Below, in pieces: positions 17,685 to 28,397 of a stretch of 64,000 nt of DNA. The stretch is from Mycobacterium lacus (lineage in GTDB: Bacteria; Actinomycetota; Actinomycetes; Mycobacteriales; Mycobacteriaceae), in contig NZ_AP022581.1 of assembly GCF_010731535.1 (NCBI RefSeq), positions 4,349,952-4,413,951 of the forward strand. The letters run 5' to 3'. The notes below the pieces were generated by a model. The model did no database searches, had not been told where the DNA came from, and saw only the letters and a program-made list of their open reading frames with translations. The position numbers and the translations under genes were made by a program. Each line of letters begins with the position of its first letter. Positions within the stretch are counted from its first letter, which is position 1.

Positions 17685-19070
17685 TCAGCCGGGCTGGCCG
17701 GGATCGCCGGGTGCGCCGGGTTGACCGGGCCCGCCCGAACTACCGTCCTGTCCGCTCGAGCCCACAGGATTACCCGCTCCGCCCGGGCCGCCCGCGCCGG
17801 CGAAACCACCGAGACCCGCGGCGCCGCCGCCGCCAGGGTTACCGCCATGTCCGGAGCTGCCCGAGCGACCCAGGAGTCCACTCGCGCCGCCCGCACCGCC
17901 GTTACCGCCGTCGCCGCCGGGTCCGCCGTCGCCGCCGACGCCGCCGGTGCCGCCGTCGCCGCCGGTGCCGCCTTGACCAAAGATCACGATTTTCTTTCCA
18001 TCAGGGCCCGTGATCACGACCTGACCGGCACCGCCAATGCCGCCGTCGCCGCCGGTGCCGCCCTGCGCACCGGCACCGCCGCTGCCACCAACACCGCCAG
18101 CACCGCCGGTGCCGCCGTCGCCGACCAGTAGCCCGCCGCGGCCACCGGCGCCCCCGGTGCCTCCGTTGCCGCCCGCGCCGCCGGGCGCTCCGGGGCCACC
18201 ATCACCGCCGTCACCACCGGTGCCCCCGGGGATGTTGAAGGCGCCGGCACCACCGGTGCCGCCGGTCTGCCCGAACTCGGTGCCGCTGTCACCGGTACCG
18301 CCGATGCCGTCCGGGTTAGCGGCTCCCGGGGACCCGGTGGCCGCCGGGCTGGTGATGGGGTTGACGCCGGGCACACCGGTCGCGCCATCCGCGCCGAGCC
18401 CGCCGGCCCCGCCGTTCCCGAATAGCCACGCGTTCCCGCCGGCACCGCCGTTGCCTCCGTTGCCGCCGGGGACGGTGGCGGCCCCGCCGGCGCCGCCGGC
18501 GCCGCCGTTGCCGTACAGCCACCCGCCGGTCCCGCCGGCCCCCCCGGCGGCACCCGCCCCGCCTGCACCACCGGCCCCGCCATGGCCGATCAACCCCGCG
18601 GCCCCGCCGTTACCGCCGGCCACCCCGGCGTTCGTCCCTGGCGCGCCGTTGCCGCCGTTGCCGAACAACAACCCCCCAGCCCCGCCGGACTGCCCCGGCG
18701 CCGTGCCATTAGCACCGTCGCCGATCAACGGACGGCCCAACAACGCCTGGGTGGGCGCATTCACCAGATTCAGCAGACTCTGCTGCACGTTGGCGGCCTC
18801 GGCGGCCGCATACGAGCCCGCACCCGCGTTCAACGCCTGCACAAACTGGGCATGAAACGCCGCCGCCTGCGCACTAAGCGCCTGATACGCCTGGGCGTGC
18901 GCCGCAAAAAACGCCGCGATCCCCACGGACACCTCATCGGCACCCGCCGCCAACACCCCCGCCGTCGGGACCGCCGCCGCCGCATTGGCCGAACTGATCG
19001 CCGACCCAATACTCGCCAAATCCGACGCCGCCGCCGACACCAACTCCGGCGCCGCAATCACAAACGACAT
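17685..19070 (-). CDS. PE_PGRS family protein
   Basis: A 461-residue protein. The PE domain (about 1-95) starts MSFVIAAPELVSAAASDLAS and has the usual YQALSAQAAAFHAQFVQALN. The linker GRPLIGDGANG follows, then a long glycine-rich PGRS region of GGxGG repeats. The end departs from PGRS and becomes collagen-like Gly-X-Y with proline (GQPGAPGDPGQPG). PE_PGRS proteins are exported by ESX-5 to the cell surface and often influence host interaction. The position next to pepA matches PE_PGRS2 (Rv0124), but repeat-rich sequence prevents a firm orthology call. Confidence 0.88.
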   Translation of the reverse strand: MSFVIAAPELVSAAASDLASIGSAISSANAAAAVPTAGVLAAGADEVSVGIAAFFAAHAQAYQALSAQAAAFHAQFVQALNAGAGSYAAAEAANVQQSLLNLVNAPTQALLGRPLIGDGANGTAPGQSGGAGGLLFGNGGNGAPGTNAGVAGGNGGAAGLIGHGGAGGAGGAGAAGGAGGTGGWLYGNGGAGGAGGAATVPGGNGGNGGAGGNAWLFGNGGAGGLGADGATGVPGVNPITSPAATGSPGAANPDGIGGTGDSGTEFGQTGGTGGAGAFNIPGGTGGDGGDGGPGAPGGAGGNGGTGGAGGRGGLLVGDGGTGGAGGVGGSGGAGAQGGTGGDGGIGGAGQVVITGPDGKKIVIFGQGGTGGDGGTGGVGGDGGPGGDGGNGGAGGASGLLGRSGSSGHGGNPGGGGAAGLGGFAGAGGPGGAGNPVGSSGQDGSSGGPGQPGAPGDPGQPG

Positions 19071-19291
19071 GGGACACCTCCCACCACTTCAGCGCGACTC
19101 GGCTAGCGCCCGTCAGAACGCAGGAGTATTCAACAGATGTACAGCGTATCGCCTGGTCCGGCCTGACAACTCCGATTGCCACCAATCCTTTTAAGACCGA
19201 CCAGAACACTCGCCGCACCAGCAGGCTCAATAGCCCCAGATGTGGGCGCCGACGTTTGCCACGCCCGAGTCGTGCGCTGCCGCCGCGGGGT

Positions 19292-22200
19292 TCAGTGGAC
19301 TCTCGTGTTGAACCAGCCCGACAAGGTGTTGCCGAGGTTCAACATGCCCGACTCCACCGCGCCAACGTTGAGGTAGCCCGAAAGATTGGCTCCGGAGTTG
19401 AAGGAGCCCGATGCGCTGCCAGCGCCGGAGTTGAAGAAGCCAGACGACGGGCTCAGGGTGGAGTTTCCGAAGCCCGGGGTCGCCGGGATGCCCAACAGCG
19501 GGATGCCGATCAGCCCCTGGTAATCGCCACTCGACAAGAAGCCGTTGGTGTAGCTGCCGGAGATGAAAGCGCCGGTGTTTATATTGCCGGCGTTTGCCAA
19601 GCCTGTGTTGTAGTTGCCCGGGTTGAGGCCGCCGGTGTTGACGTCGCCGGAGTTGAGCAGGCCGGTGTTGACGTCGCCCGAGTTGAACAAGCCCGTGTTG
19701 GTGCTGCCGGTGTTGCCGATGCCCCAGTTTCCATTGCCCGAGTTGAATAAGCCGATGTTTCCGCTGCCCGAGTTGAAAAAGCCGATGTTTCCGCTGCCCG
19801 AGTTGAAGAGGCCAATGTTGTGGCTGCCCGAGTTGAGGGAGCCTATCCCGACCTGGCCGCTGCCGGTACGGCCGATCCCGATGTTGTTGCTGCCCGTATT
19901 CGCGAAGCCGATATTGTTGATCCCGGAGTTTGCGAAGCCTCGGTTGTAGCTGCCCAGATTTCCCAGACCGAGGTTGTTAATTCCAGTGTTCGCTAACCCG
20001 AAGTTGTAGCTGCCCAAGTTTCCAAAGCCAATATCGAAGGTTCCGGTATTTCCGCCGCCGATGTTGTTGCTCCCAATGTTGGCGCCACCAAAGTTGTAGT
20101 CCCCGAGATTTGCGATGCCCACGTTGTTGTTGCCGATGTTGGCGTTGCCCACGTTCAAGGCGCCGTGGTTTGCGAAGCCCAGGTTAAATGTCGGCGGACC
20201 GCCGAAGATGCCCGTCAGATTGGCGCCGACGTTCGCGATGCCCGAGTCGAAAGCCGGTGTCGCGAGGTCCAACGTACTCGTGTTGAAGAGGCCGGAGATG
20301 GTGTTGCCAACGTTCGACACACCGGACTGCAGCGCGCCGAAGTTCAGGTAGCCAGAGTTTCCTAAGCCGCCGGCGTTCCAGAAGCCCGAATTGCCGGCGC
20401 CAACGTTTCCGAAACCCGACAAACTACCGGCACCAAAGTTTCCGAAGCCCGATGCGTGGCCGCCACCGGAATTGAAGAATCCCGACGACGCGCCGGTGGT
20501 CGCGTTTCCGAAGCCCGGGGTCCCGCCGATACCTATGGTGATGGTGAAGGGACCGAAGCTACCGTTGCCGCCCATATTAATATCTTGCCCGATAAGGATG
20601 TCCACGGGTGTTATGGGTTGAATAACGGCTTCATCGAACACAAAGGGACCGATACTATTGTTCACGGGGAATGCAAAAAGAACCTGAACATCTAAGGGGA
20701 TTTCGGGGATGGTGAAACTGTTCAGCATGCTAACGCCGATGGTGCCGGTGATAGGCACATGTATTGGGATATTGACACTGTAGTGTGCGGGGATTGCGGG
20801 AATAGTCATGGTGTAGGAGAAGCCAACCAGGCCCCGGTTGTCGCCCCTCCAGAAGAAGCCGTTGTCCATGTTGCCCGAGATGAAGGCGCCGGTGTCGAAA
20901 TTGCCCGTGTTCGCCACACCGGTGTTGTAGTTGCCGGCGTTGAAGAAGCCGGTGTTATAGCTGCCTTGGTTCAGGCCGCCCGTATTGGTGCTACCGGTGT
21001 TGAAGCTGCCGGTGTTGGTGTTGCCCGTGTTGAAGTTGCCGGTGTTATAGTTCCCGGGGTTGCCAATGCCGGTGTTGACGTTGCCAGAGTTGAACAAGCC
21101 TGTGTTGTTATTGCCGGTGTTGCCGATGCCGAAGTTTCCGGTGCCCGAGTTGAACAAGCCGAAGTTCCCGGTGCCCGAGTTGAACAAGCCGACGTTTCCG
21201 CTGCCCGAGTTCAGCGAGCCGAACCCGATCTGGCCGCTGCCGGTGAGCCCGACGCCGACGTTGTTGCTGCCGGTGTTGGCAAAGCCGAGGTTGTTGAACC
21301 CGGTGTTGGCGACGCCGACGTTGTAGCTGCCCGCATTCCCGAAGCCGAAGTTGTCGTCGCCCAGGTTGCCCGCGCCGATGTTGTAGCTGCCCAGGTTCCC
21401 CACGCCGATATCGAAAACCCCGGTGTTTGCGCTGCCCAGGTTGCCGCCGCCGTGGTTGGCCAAGCCCAAGTTGAACCCCGCGGTGCCCGCGCCGGGCAGG
21501 TTGGCGCCGATGTTTGCCACGCCCGCGCCGAAGGCCGGCGTCACGAGGTCCGGCGGGCCGGCGTTGTAGAAGCCCGAGATCGCGGTGCCGATGTTGGCCA
21601 CACCCGAGGACAGCGCACCGATGTTTTCAAACCCGGAGCTGCCGAATCCCCCGAAGGCGACGTTCAACAGGCCCGAGTTGTTGGCGCCGATGTTGCCGAA
21701 GCCCGACGCGCTGCCAGCGCCGGTGTTGAAAAAGCCCGACGACGGGCCGGCGGTCGAGTTCCCAAAGCCCGGCGTCGCGGGAATATCGATGATCGGGACC
21801 CGGATGGGGCCGAAACCGGCGGTGGCGGCAATATCGATCGCAGTAGTCGGCCCGCCCACGGCGATCGCGATTGTGGGAAGGCTAAGCGTGATGGCCGGGA
21901 AGGCGGCGGGTCCGATGCTGCCGGTACCGGCGACGCTTATGACGTCAATTTCGTCGAGGGTGAAGGGGTTTATTACGAGGTTGGTGACGCTACCGGTGAT
22001 TGGTATGTTGATCGGGATATTCACGTCGACGTGCGCGGGGATTTCCGGGATGGTGATCGCGTAGGAGAGGCCCAGCAGGCCCCGGTTGTCGCCCCGCCAG
22101 AAGAAGCCGTTGTCCATGTTGCCCGAGATGAAGGCGCCGGTGTCGAAATTGCCGGTGTTTGCCACACCGGTGTTGTAATTGCCGGCGTTGAAATAACCGG

Positions 22201-22738
22201 TGTTGTAGCTACCCCGGTTGAAGCCGCCGGTATTGGTGCTGCCCGTGTTGAAACTGCCGGTGTTATAACTGCCCGGGTTGGCGATGCCGGTGTTGACGTC
22301 GCCGGCATTGAACAAGCCCGTGTTGGCGATGCCGGCGTTACCGATGCCGAAGTTTCCGGTGCCCGAGTTGAACACACCGAAGTTTCCGCTGCCCGCGTTG
22401 AACAAACCGACATTGCCGCTGCCCGAGTTGAACACGCCGATGTTGTGGCTGCCCGAGTTCAGCGAGCCGAACCCGACCTGGCCGCTGCCGGTCAGCCCGA
22501 CGCCGATGTTGTGGTCGCCGGTGTTGGCAAAGCCGAGGTTGCTGAACCCGGTGTTGGCGACGCCGACGTTGTAGCTGCCCGCATTCCCGAAGCCAAAGTT
22601 GTCGTCGCCCAGGTTGCCCGCGCCGACGTTGTAACTGCCCAAGTTCCCCACGCCGATATCGAAAACCCCGGTGTTTGCGCCGCCCACGCTGCCGCCGCCG
22701 ACGTTGGCCAAGCCCGTTGAACCCCGCGGTTCCCGCAC
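19292..22738 (-). pseudogene. PPE-MPTR gene, 3' segment downstream of frameshift
   Basis: Continuation of the PPE gene at 28337 in a different frame. From about 22715 the frame reads LGLANVGGGSVGG-type repeats and then a long series of MPTR pentapeptides (NxGxGNxG) broken by beta-rich spacers with TIPEIPAH and PINIPIT, ending FNTRVH at the TGA at 19292. It has no PPE domain and no obvious own ribosome site, so it would be expressed only if the 2-bp deletion at 22715/22716 is corrected (sequencing error, slippage or revertant). The first ~8 residues of the 22738 frame are out-of-frame sequence. Intact gene length would be about 3,015 codons. Confidence 0.8.
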
Positions 22739-25700
22739 CGGGCAAGTTGGCGCCGATGTTCGCCACGCCCGCGCCGAAGGCCGCCGTCACGAGGTCCGGC
22801 GGGCCCGCGTTGTAGAAACCCGAGACCGCGGTGCCGATGTTGGCCACACCCGAGGACAGCGCACCGATGTTTTCAAACCCGGAGCTACCGAACCCCCCGG
22901 CGTTCCACAGGCCCGAGTTGTTGGCGCCGATGTTGCCGAAGCCCGACGCGCTGCCAGCACCGGTGTTGAAAAAACCCGACGACGGGCCGGCCGTCGAGTT
23001 CCCAAAGCCCGGCCTCGCGGGAATATCGATGATCGGGACCCTGACCGGGCCAACGCTGGCGCTGACCGCAATATCGATCGCGGTCGTCGGCCCGCCCACG
23101 GCGATCGCGATTGTGGGAAGGTTGACCGTGATGGGCGAGCCGCTGATGAGACCGATAGTGCCCAGGGGAAAGATGTTGACGGGAAAAATGAACACATTGT
23201 GGCCGCCAGGCGTGCCGGAATTGTTGAGCGTTAATTGTCTGCCGTCGACATGGATTGGTATATTTATGGGGATATCTATGCCGAAGTTCAGGCCGATTTC
23301 GGGGATGGTCAACGCGACGTCAAGACCAAACAGGCCCTGGTTACTACCAGTCCAGAAGAAGCCGTTGTCCATGTTGCCCGAGATGAAGGCGCCGGTGTCG
23401 AAATTGCCGGTGTTTGCCACACCGGTGTTGTAATTGCCGGCGTTGAAATAACCGGTGTTGTAGCTACCCCGGTTGAAGCCGCCGGTATTGGTGCTGCCCG
23501 TGTTGAAACTGCCGGTGTTATAACTGCCCGGGTTGGCGATGCCGGTGTTGACGTCGCCGGCATTGAACAAGCCCGTGTTGGCGACGCCGGCATTACCGAT
23601 GCCGAAGTTTCCGCTGCCCGAGTTGAACACACCGAAGTTCCCGCTGCCCGCGTTGAACAAACCGACATTGCCGCTGCCCGAGTTGAACAAGCCGATGTTG
23701 TGGCTGCCCGAGTTCAGCGAGCCGAACCCGACCTGGCCGCTGCCGGTCAGCCCGACGCCGACGTTGTTGTCGCCGGTGTTGGCAAAGCCGAGGTTGTTGA
23801 ACCCGGTGTTGGCGACGCCGACGTTGTAGCTGCCCGCATTCCCGAAGCCAAGATCGTAGTCGCCCGCGTTGCCGAAGCCGATGTTGTCGTCGCCCAGGTT
23901 CCCCAGACCGATGTTGTAGCTGCCCAAGTTTCCCAAGCCGATATCGAAAACCCCAGCGTTGCCGCCGCCGACGTTACCGCTGCCCTGGTTGGCGAAGCCC
24001 AAATTGAACGGTGCGTCGGCCAAGCCGTGGGGCAGCAAGACGGCGACGTTGTTGCGGACGCTTACCATGCCCGATTCCAGCGCGCCGAGGTTTGCAAAGC
24101 CCGAGCTTCCTAAGCTTCCCGAGCCGGACTTGAAGAAGCCCGAAACGTTGGTGCCGACGTTGCCGAAGCCCGAGACGGGACCGGGGCCGGTATTGAAGAA
24201 GCCCGACGACGGGCTGGTAGTTGAGTTCCCGAAGCCCGGCGTCGCGGGAATGTCGATGATCGGGATCCTGATCTGACCACCGTCGGCGCTTATATCGATC
24301 GCAGTGTTTGGTCCCCCTATGACGCCGGTTATCACAGGGCCGACAATCGTAATGTCGAAGACGAAGACCGGGCCGACGGATAAAAGCGGAACCCCAATAA
24401 TGTGGGCATTGAATGCGGGAATTATGAAGGGCTCAAGGATGATGTTTCCGATACTGGCCGTGATCGGTATATCAATGGGTATATTGACGTCCAGGCTCGT
24501 GGGGACCGGAATAGTGAGTTCGAGGTCGAGGCCGCCGATCAAGCCCTGGTAGTCGCCCGTCGACATAAAGCCGTTACTGTAACTGCCCGAGATGAAAGCG
24601 CCGGTGTCAACATTACCGGTGTTGAAATACCCGGTGTTGTAGTCACCTTTGTTGAGGCTGCCGGTATTGAAGCTGCCCGTGTTGAAGCTGCCGGTGTTGT
24701 AGCTGCCGGGGTTGGCGATGCCGGTGTTGACGTTGCCGGCGTTGAACAAGCCCGCGTTGGCAATGCCGGCGTTGCCGATGCCGAAGTTTCCGGTACCCGA
24801 GTTGAACACACCGAAGTTCCCGCTGCCCGCGTTGAACAAACCGACATTTCCGCTGCCCGAGTTGAACAAGCCGATATTGTGGCTGCCCGAGTTCAGCGAG
24901 CCGAACCCGACCTGGCCGCTGCCGGTCAGCCCGACGCCGACGTTGTTGTTGCCGGTGTTCGCAAAGCCGAGATTGTTGAGCCCGGTGTTGGCGACGCCGA
25001 CGTTGTAGCTGCCCGCGTTCGCAAAGCCAAGGTCGTAGCTGCCCGCGTTGCCGAAGCCGATGTTGTCGTCGCCCAAGTTCCCCAGGCCGATGTTGTAGCT
25101 GCCCAGGTTTCCCAAGCCGATATTGAAAACCCCGGCGTTGCCGCTGCCGACGTTGCCGCTGCCGATGTTGGCGGCTCCGAAGTTTGCGCTGCCGAAGTTT
25201 GCGTTGCCCACGTTGTAGCCGCCGACGTTTGCGAACCCCACGTTGGGGCCGCCGTGGTTGGCCAGGCCCAAATTGAACAGTGTGGTGCCCGCGCTGTCGC
25301 GCAGCACGCCAGTGACGTTGGCGCCGATGTTTGCCACGCCCGAGTCAAAGGCCGGCGTCACGAGGTCCGGCGGACCGGCGTTGTAGAAGCCCGAGATCGC
25401 GGTGCCGATGTTGGCCACACCCGAGGACAGCGCACCGATGTTTTCAAACCCGGAGCTGCCGAATCCCCCGAAGGCGACGTTCAACAGGCCCGAGTTGTTG
25501 GCGCCGATGTTGCCGAAGCCCGACGCGCTGCCAGCGCCGGTGTTGAAAAAGCCCGACGACGGGCCGGCGGTCGAGTTCCCAAAGCCCGGCCTCGCGGGAA
25601 TATCGATGATCGGGACCCGGATGGGGCCGAAACCGGCGGTGGCGGCAATATCGATCGCAGTAGTCGGCCCACCCACGGTGACTACCGGCGTGGGACCGGT

Positions 25701-27710
25701 TACCCGGTTGGCTGGGATATCAATGGAAGCGAGGTCGCCGATGAATGCAAAGTCCAGACGCGTTCCGCTGAACAGGGTGTCGGTGAAAGTGGCGGTGATT
25801 GGTATGTTGATCGGGATATTCACGTCGGCGTGCGCGGGGATTTCCGGGATGGTGATCGCGTAGGAGAGGCCCAGCAGGCCCCGGTTGTCGCCCCGCCAGA
25901 AGAAGCCGTTGTCCATGTTGCCCGAGATGAAGGCGCCGGTGTCGAAATTGCCGGTGTTTGCCACACCGGTGTTGTAATTGCCGGCGTTGAAATAACCGGT
26001 GTTGTAGCTACCCCGGTTGAAGCCGCCCGTATTGGTGCTGCCCGTGTTGAAACTGCCGGTGTTATAACTGCCCGGGTTGGCGATGCCGGTGTTGACGTCG
26101 CCGGCATTGAACAAGCCCGTGTTGGCGATGCCGGCGTTACCGATGCCGAAGTTTCCGGTGCCCGAGTTGAACACACCGAAGTTCCCGCTGCCCGCGTTGA
26201 ACAAACCGACATTGCCGCTGCCCGAGTTGAACACGCCGATGTTGTGGCTGCCCGAGTTCAGCGAGCCGAACCCGACCTGACCGCTGCCGGTCAGCCCGAC
26301 GCCGACGTTGTGGTCGCCGGTGTTGGCAAAGCCGAGGTTGCTGAACCCGGTGTTGGCGACGCCGACGTTGTAGCTGCCCGCATTCCCGAAGCCAAAGTTG
26401 TCGTCGCCCAGGTTGCCCGCGCCGACGTTGTAACTGCCCAAGTTCCCCACGCCGATATCGAAAACCCCGGTGTTTGCGCCGCCCACGCTGCCGCCGCCGA
26501 CGTTGGCCAAGCCCAAGTTGAACCCCGCGGTTCCCGCACCGGGCAAGTTGGCGCCGATGTTCGCCACGCCCGCGCCGAAGGCCGCCGTCACGAGGTCCGG
26601 CGGGCCCGCGTTGTAGAAACCCGAGACCGCGGTGCCGATGTTGGCCACACCCGAGGACAGCGCACCGATGTTTTCAAACCCGGAGCTACCGAACCCCCCG
26701 GCGTTCCACAGGCCCGAGTTGTTGGCGCCGATGTTGCCGAAGCCCGACGCGCTGCCAGCGCCGGTGTTGAAAAAACCCGACGACGGGCCGGCCGTCGAAT
26801 TCCCAAAGCCCGGCCTCGCGGGAATATCGATGATCGGGACCCTGACCGGGCCAACGCTGGCGCTGACCGCAATATCGATCGCGGTCGTCGGCCCGCCCAC
26901 GGCGATTGTCACCGTGGGAGTCGTGATCGAGAATGGCTGGATGGCGAGCGACAATGGCTGGATATCAGGGCTGGCAAATGGAAATTCAATCACGCTGCCC
27001 GGAAGGACCATTCCTTCATTTACCGGTATGACAGAATGTGAGTCTATGCGCATGCCGGGAATATCGATCGCGTAGGAGAGGCCCAGCAGGCCCTGGTTGT
27101 CGCCCCGCCAGAAGAAGCCGTTGTCCATGTTGCCCGAGATGAAGGCGCCGGTGTCGAAATTGCCGGTGTTTGCCACACCGGTGTTGTAATTGCCGGCGTT
27201 GAAATAACCGGTGTTGTAGCTACCCCGGTTGAAGCCGCCCGTATTGGTGCTGCCCGTGTTGAAACTGCCGGTGTTGTAACTGCCCGGGTTGGCGATGCCG
27301 GTGTTGACGTCGCCGGCATTGAACAAGCCCGTGTTGGCGACGCCGGCGTTACCGATGCCGAAGTTTCCGCTGCCCGAGTTGAACACACCGAAGTTCCCGC
27401 TGCCCGCGTTGAACAAACCGACATTGCCGCTGCCCGAGTTGAACAAGCCGATGTTGTGGCTGCCCGAGTTCAGCGAGCCGAACCCGACCTGACCGCTGCC
27501 GGTCAGCCCGACGCCGACGTTGTGGTCGCCGGTGTTGGCAAAGCCGAGGTTGCTGAACCCGGTGTTGGCGACACCGACGTTGTAGCTGCCCGCATTCCCG
27601 AAGCCAAAGTTGTCGTCGCCCAGGTTGCCCGCGCCGACGTTGTAACTGCCCAAGTTCCCCACACCGACGTTGACGACCCCGGCGTTCCCGCTGCCCAGGT
27701 TGCCGCCGCC
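19440..27710. repeat. About seven long imperfect repeat modules inside the PPE-MPTR gene
   Basis: The coding region is made of modules of roughly 1.2-1.5 kb: an MPTR block (NTGSYNTG-like pentapeptides), then a turn FFWRGDN or SGDYQGL, a beta-rich spacer and PGFGNSTAGPSSGFFNTG. Spacers occur near 27.0, 25.8, 24.5, 23.3, 22.0, 20.8 and 19.5 kb. Modules at 21.75-22.7 and 25.6-26.5 kb are nearly identical over long stretches, showing recent duplication or gene conversion. Confidence 0.75.
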
Positions 27711-28337
27711 GACATTTGCATAGCCCAGGCTAGAGGTCGCGTCGCTCAGGGAGCTTGTGACCGCAGCTTGGGCGGTCGCGGCTGCGGCCGCTGCGGAGGC
27801 GTCTGGCCTCGCGAGGTTCGCCAGCGGCTGGGTGAAAGGTGTCAACGCCGAGACGGCCGCCGACGCCCCCGCGTGATAGCCAGCCATCGCGGTAACATCC
27901 TGGGCCCACATCTGCTCATAGGCAGCCTCGGTGGCTGCGATCGCCGCGGCGTTCTGCCCGAAGAGATTTGAGATCACCAGCGACACAAGCCGGGCGCGAT
28001 TGGCCGCGACGATCCCGGGATACACCGTCGCTGCCTGCGCCGCCTCAAACGCAGCCGCCACCACCCGGGCCTGGGCGGCCACCCGCTCGGCTTCGGCCGC
28101 GGCCGTGTTCAACCACCCCAGATAGGGTGCGATCGCAGCAGTCATCGCCATCGACGCAGGGCCCTGCCAGGACCCGCCCCCCAGCCCGGTGGTCACCGAC
28201 CCGAACGAGGCCGCCGCCAATGCCAATTCGGTTGCCAGCCCATCCCAGGCCACCGCAGCCACCAACATCGGCCTCGACCCGGCACCCAGATATAGCCGCG
28301 CCGAATTGACCTCGGGTGGCAACACGGCGAAGTTCAT
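22338..28337 (-). CDS. PPE family protein, MPTR subfamily (frameshifted)
   Basis: The PPE domain is residues 1 to ~180: start MNFAVLPPEVNSARLYLGAG with the PPE motif at 8-10, then SWQGPASMAM (the SxxxW region) and YEQMWAQDVTAMAGYHAGAS. The remainder is MPTR repeats with beta-rich spacers. ESX-5 normally exports such proteins to the outer surface. The real frame ends at about 22716, where two bases (AA) present in the sibling repeat near 26515 are missing. The frame then runs through arginine-rich nonsense to a stop at 22338. The gene starts 60 bp after a PE_PGRS gene, the usual PE-PPE order. Confidence 0.85.
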   Translation of the reverse strand: MNFAVLPPEVNSARLYLGAGSRPMLVAAVAWDGLATELALAAASFGSVTTGLGGGSWQGPASMAMTAAIAPYLGWLNTAAAEAERVAAQARVVAAAFEAAQAATVYPGIVAANRARLVSLVISNLFGQNAAAIAATEAAYEQMWAQDVTAMAGYHAGASAAVSALTPFTQPLANLARPDASAAAAAATAQAAVTSSLSDATSSLGYANVGGGNLGSGNAGVVNVGVGNLGSYNVGAGNLGDDNFGFGNAGSYNVGVANTGFSNLGFANTGDHNVGVGLTGSGQVGFGSLNSGSHNIGLFNSGSGNVGLFNAGSGNFGVFNSGSGNFGIGNAGVANTGLFNAGDVNTGIANPGSYNTGSFNTGSTNTGGFNRGSYNTGYFNAGNYNTGVANTGNFDTGAFISGNMDNGFFWRGDNQGLLGLSYAIDIPGMRIDSHSVIPVNEGMVLPGSVIEFPFASPDIQPLSLAIQPFSITTPTVTIAVGGPTTAIDIAVSASVGPVRVPIIDIPARPGFGNSTAGPSSGFFNTGAGSASGFGNIGANNSGLWNAGGFGSSGFENIGALSSGVANIGTAVSGFYNAGPPDLVTAAFGAGVANIGANLPGAGTAGFNLGLANVGGGSVGGANTGVFDIGVGNLGSYNVGAGNLGDDNFGFGNAGSYNVGVANTGFSNLGFANTGDHNVGVGLTGSGQVGFGSLNSGSHNIGVFNSGSGNVGLFNAGSGNFGVFNSGTGNFGIGNAGIANTGLFNAGDVNTGIANPGSYNTGSFNTGSTNTGGFNRGSYNTGYFNAGNYNTGVANTGNFDTGAFISGNMDNGFFWRGDNRGLLGLSYAITIPEIPAHADVNIPINIPITATFTDTLFSGTRLDFAFIGDLASIDIPANRVTGPTPVVTVGGPTTAIDIAATAGFGPIRVPIIDIPARPGFGNSTAGPSSGFFNTGAGSASGFGNIGANNSGLLNVAFGGFGSSGFENIGALSSGVANIGTAISGFYNAGPPDLVTPAFDSGVANIGANVTGVLRDSAGTTLFNLGLANHGGPNVGFANVGGYNVGNANFGSANFGAANIGSGNVGSGNAGVFNIGLGNLGSYNIGLGNLGDDNIGFGNAGSYDLGFANAGSYNVGVANTGLNNLGFANTGNNNVGVGLTGSGQVGFGSLNSGSHNIGLFNSGSGNVGLFNAGSGNFGVFNSGTGNFGIGNAGIANAGLFNAGNVNTGIANPGSYNTGSFNTGSFNTGSLNKGDYNTGYFNTGNVDTGAFISGSYSNGFMSTGDYQGLIGGLDLELTIPVPTSLDVNIPIDIPITASIGNIILEPFIIPAFNAHIIGVPLLSVGPVFVFDITIVGPVITGVIGGPNTAIDISADGGQIRIPIIDIPATPGFGNSTTSPSSGFFNTGPGPVSGFGNVGTNVSGFFKSGSGSLGSSGFANLGALESGMVSVRNNVAVLLPHGLADAPFNLGFANQGSGNVGGGNAGVFDIGLGNLGSYNIGLGNLGDDNIGFGNAGDYDLGFGNAGSYNVGVANTGFNNLGFANTGDNNVGVGLTGSGQVGFGSLNSGSHNIGLFNSGSGNVGLFNAGSGNFGVFNSGSGNFGIGNAGVANTGLFNAGDVNTGIANPGSYNTGSFNTGSTNTGGFNRGSYNTGYFNAGNYNTGVANTGNFDTGAFISGNMDNGFFWTGSNQGLFGLDVALTIPEIGLNFGIDIPINIPIHVDGRQLTLNNSGTPGGHNVFIFPVNIFPLGTIGLISGSPITVNLPTIAIAVGGPTTAIDIAVSASVGPVRVPIIDIPARPGFGNSTAGPSSGFFNTGAGSASGFGNIGANNSGLWNAGGFGSSGFENIGALSSGVANIGTAVSGFYNAGPPDLVTAAFGAGVANIGANLPGAGTAGFNGLGQRRRRQRGRRKHRGFRYRRGELGQLQRRRGQPGRRQLWLRECGQLQRRRRQHRVQQPRLCQHRRPQHRRRADRQRPGRVRLAELGQPQHRRVQLGQRQCRFVQRGQRKLRCVQLGHRKLRHR

Positions 28338-28397
28338 GACACCGTCCTCACGGGATTGGACCGCAGTGAGGCATCACTTCGGTCTCATATCCCACGG

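Noticed and set aside
20759..22720. Long plus-strand open frame (653 codons), and a similar one at 24402-27041 (879 codons)
   Set aside because: They are antisense shadows of the PPE-MPTR repeats; the Ala/Val/Gly/Asp-only composition mirrors the MPTR code and there is no independent start or ribosome site.
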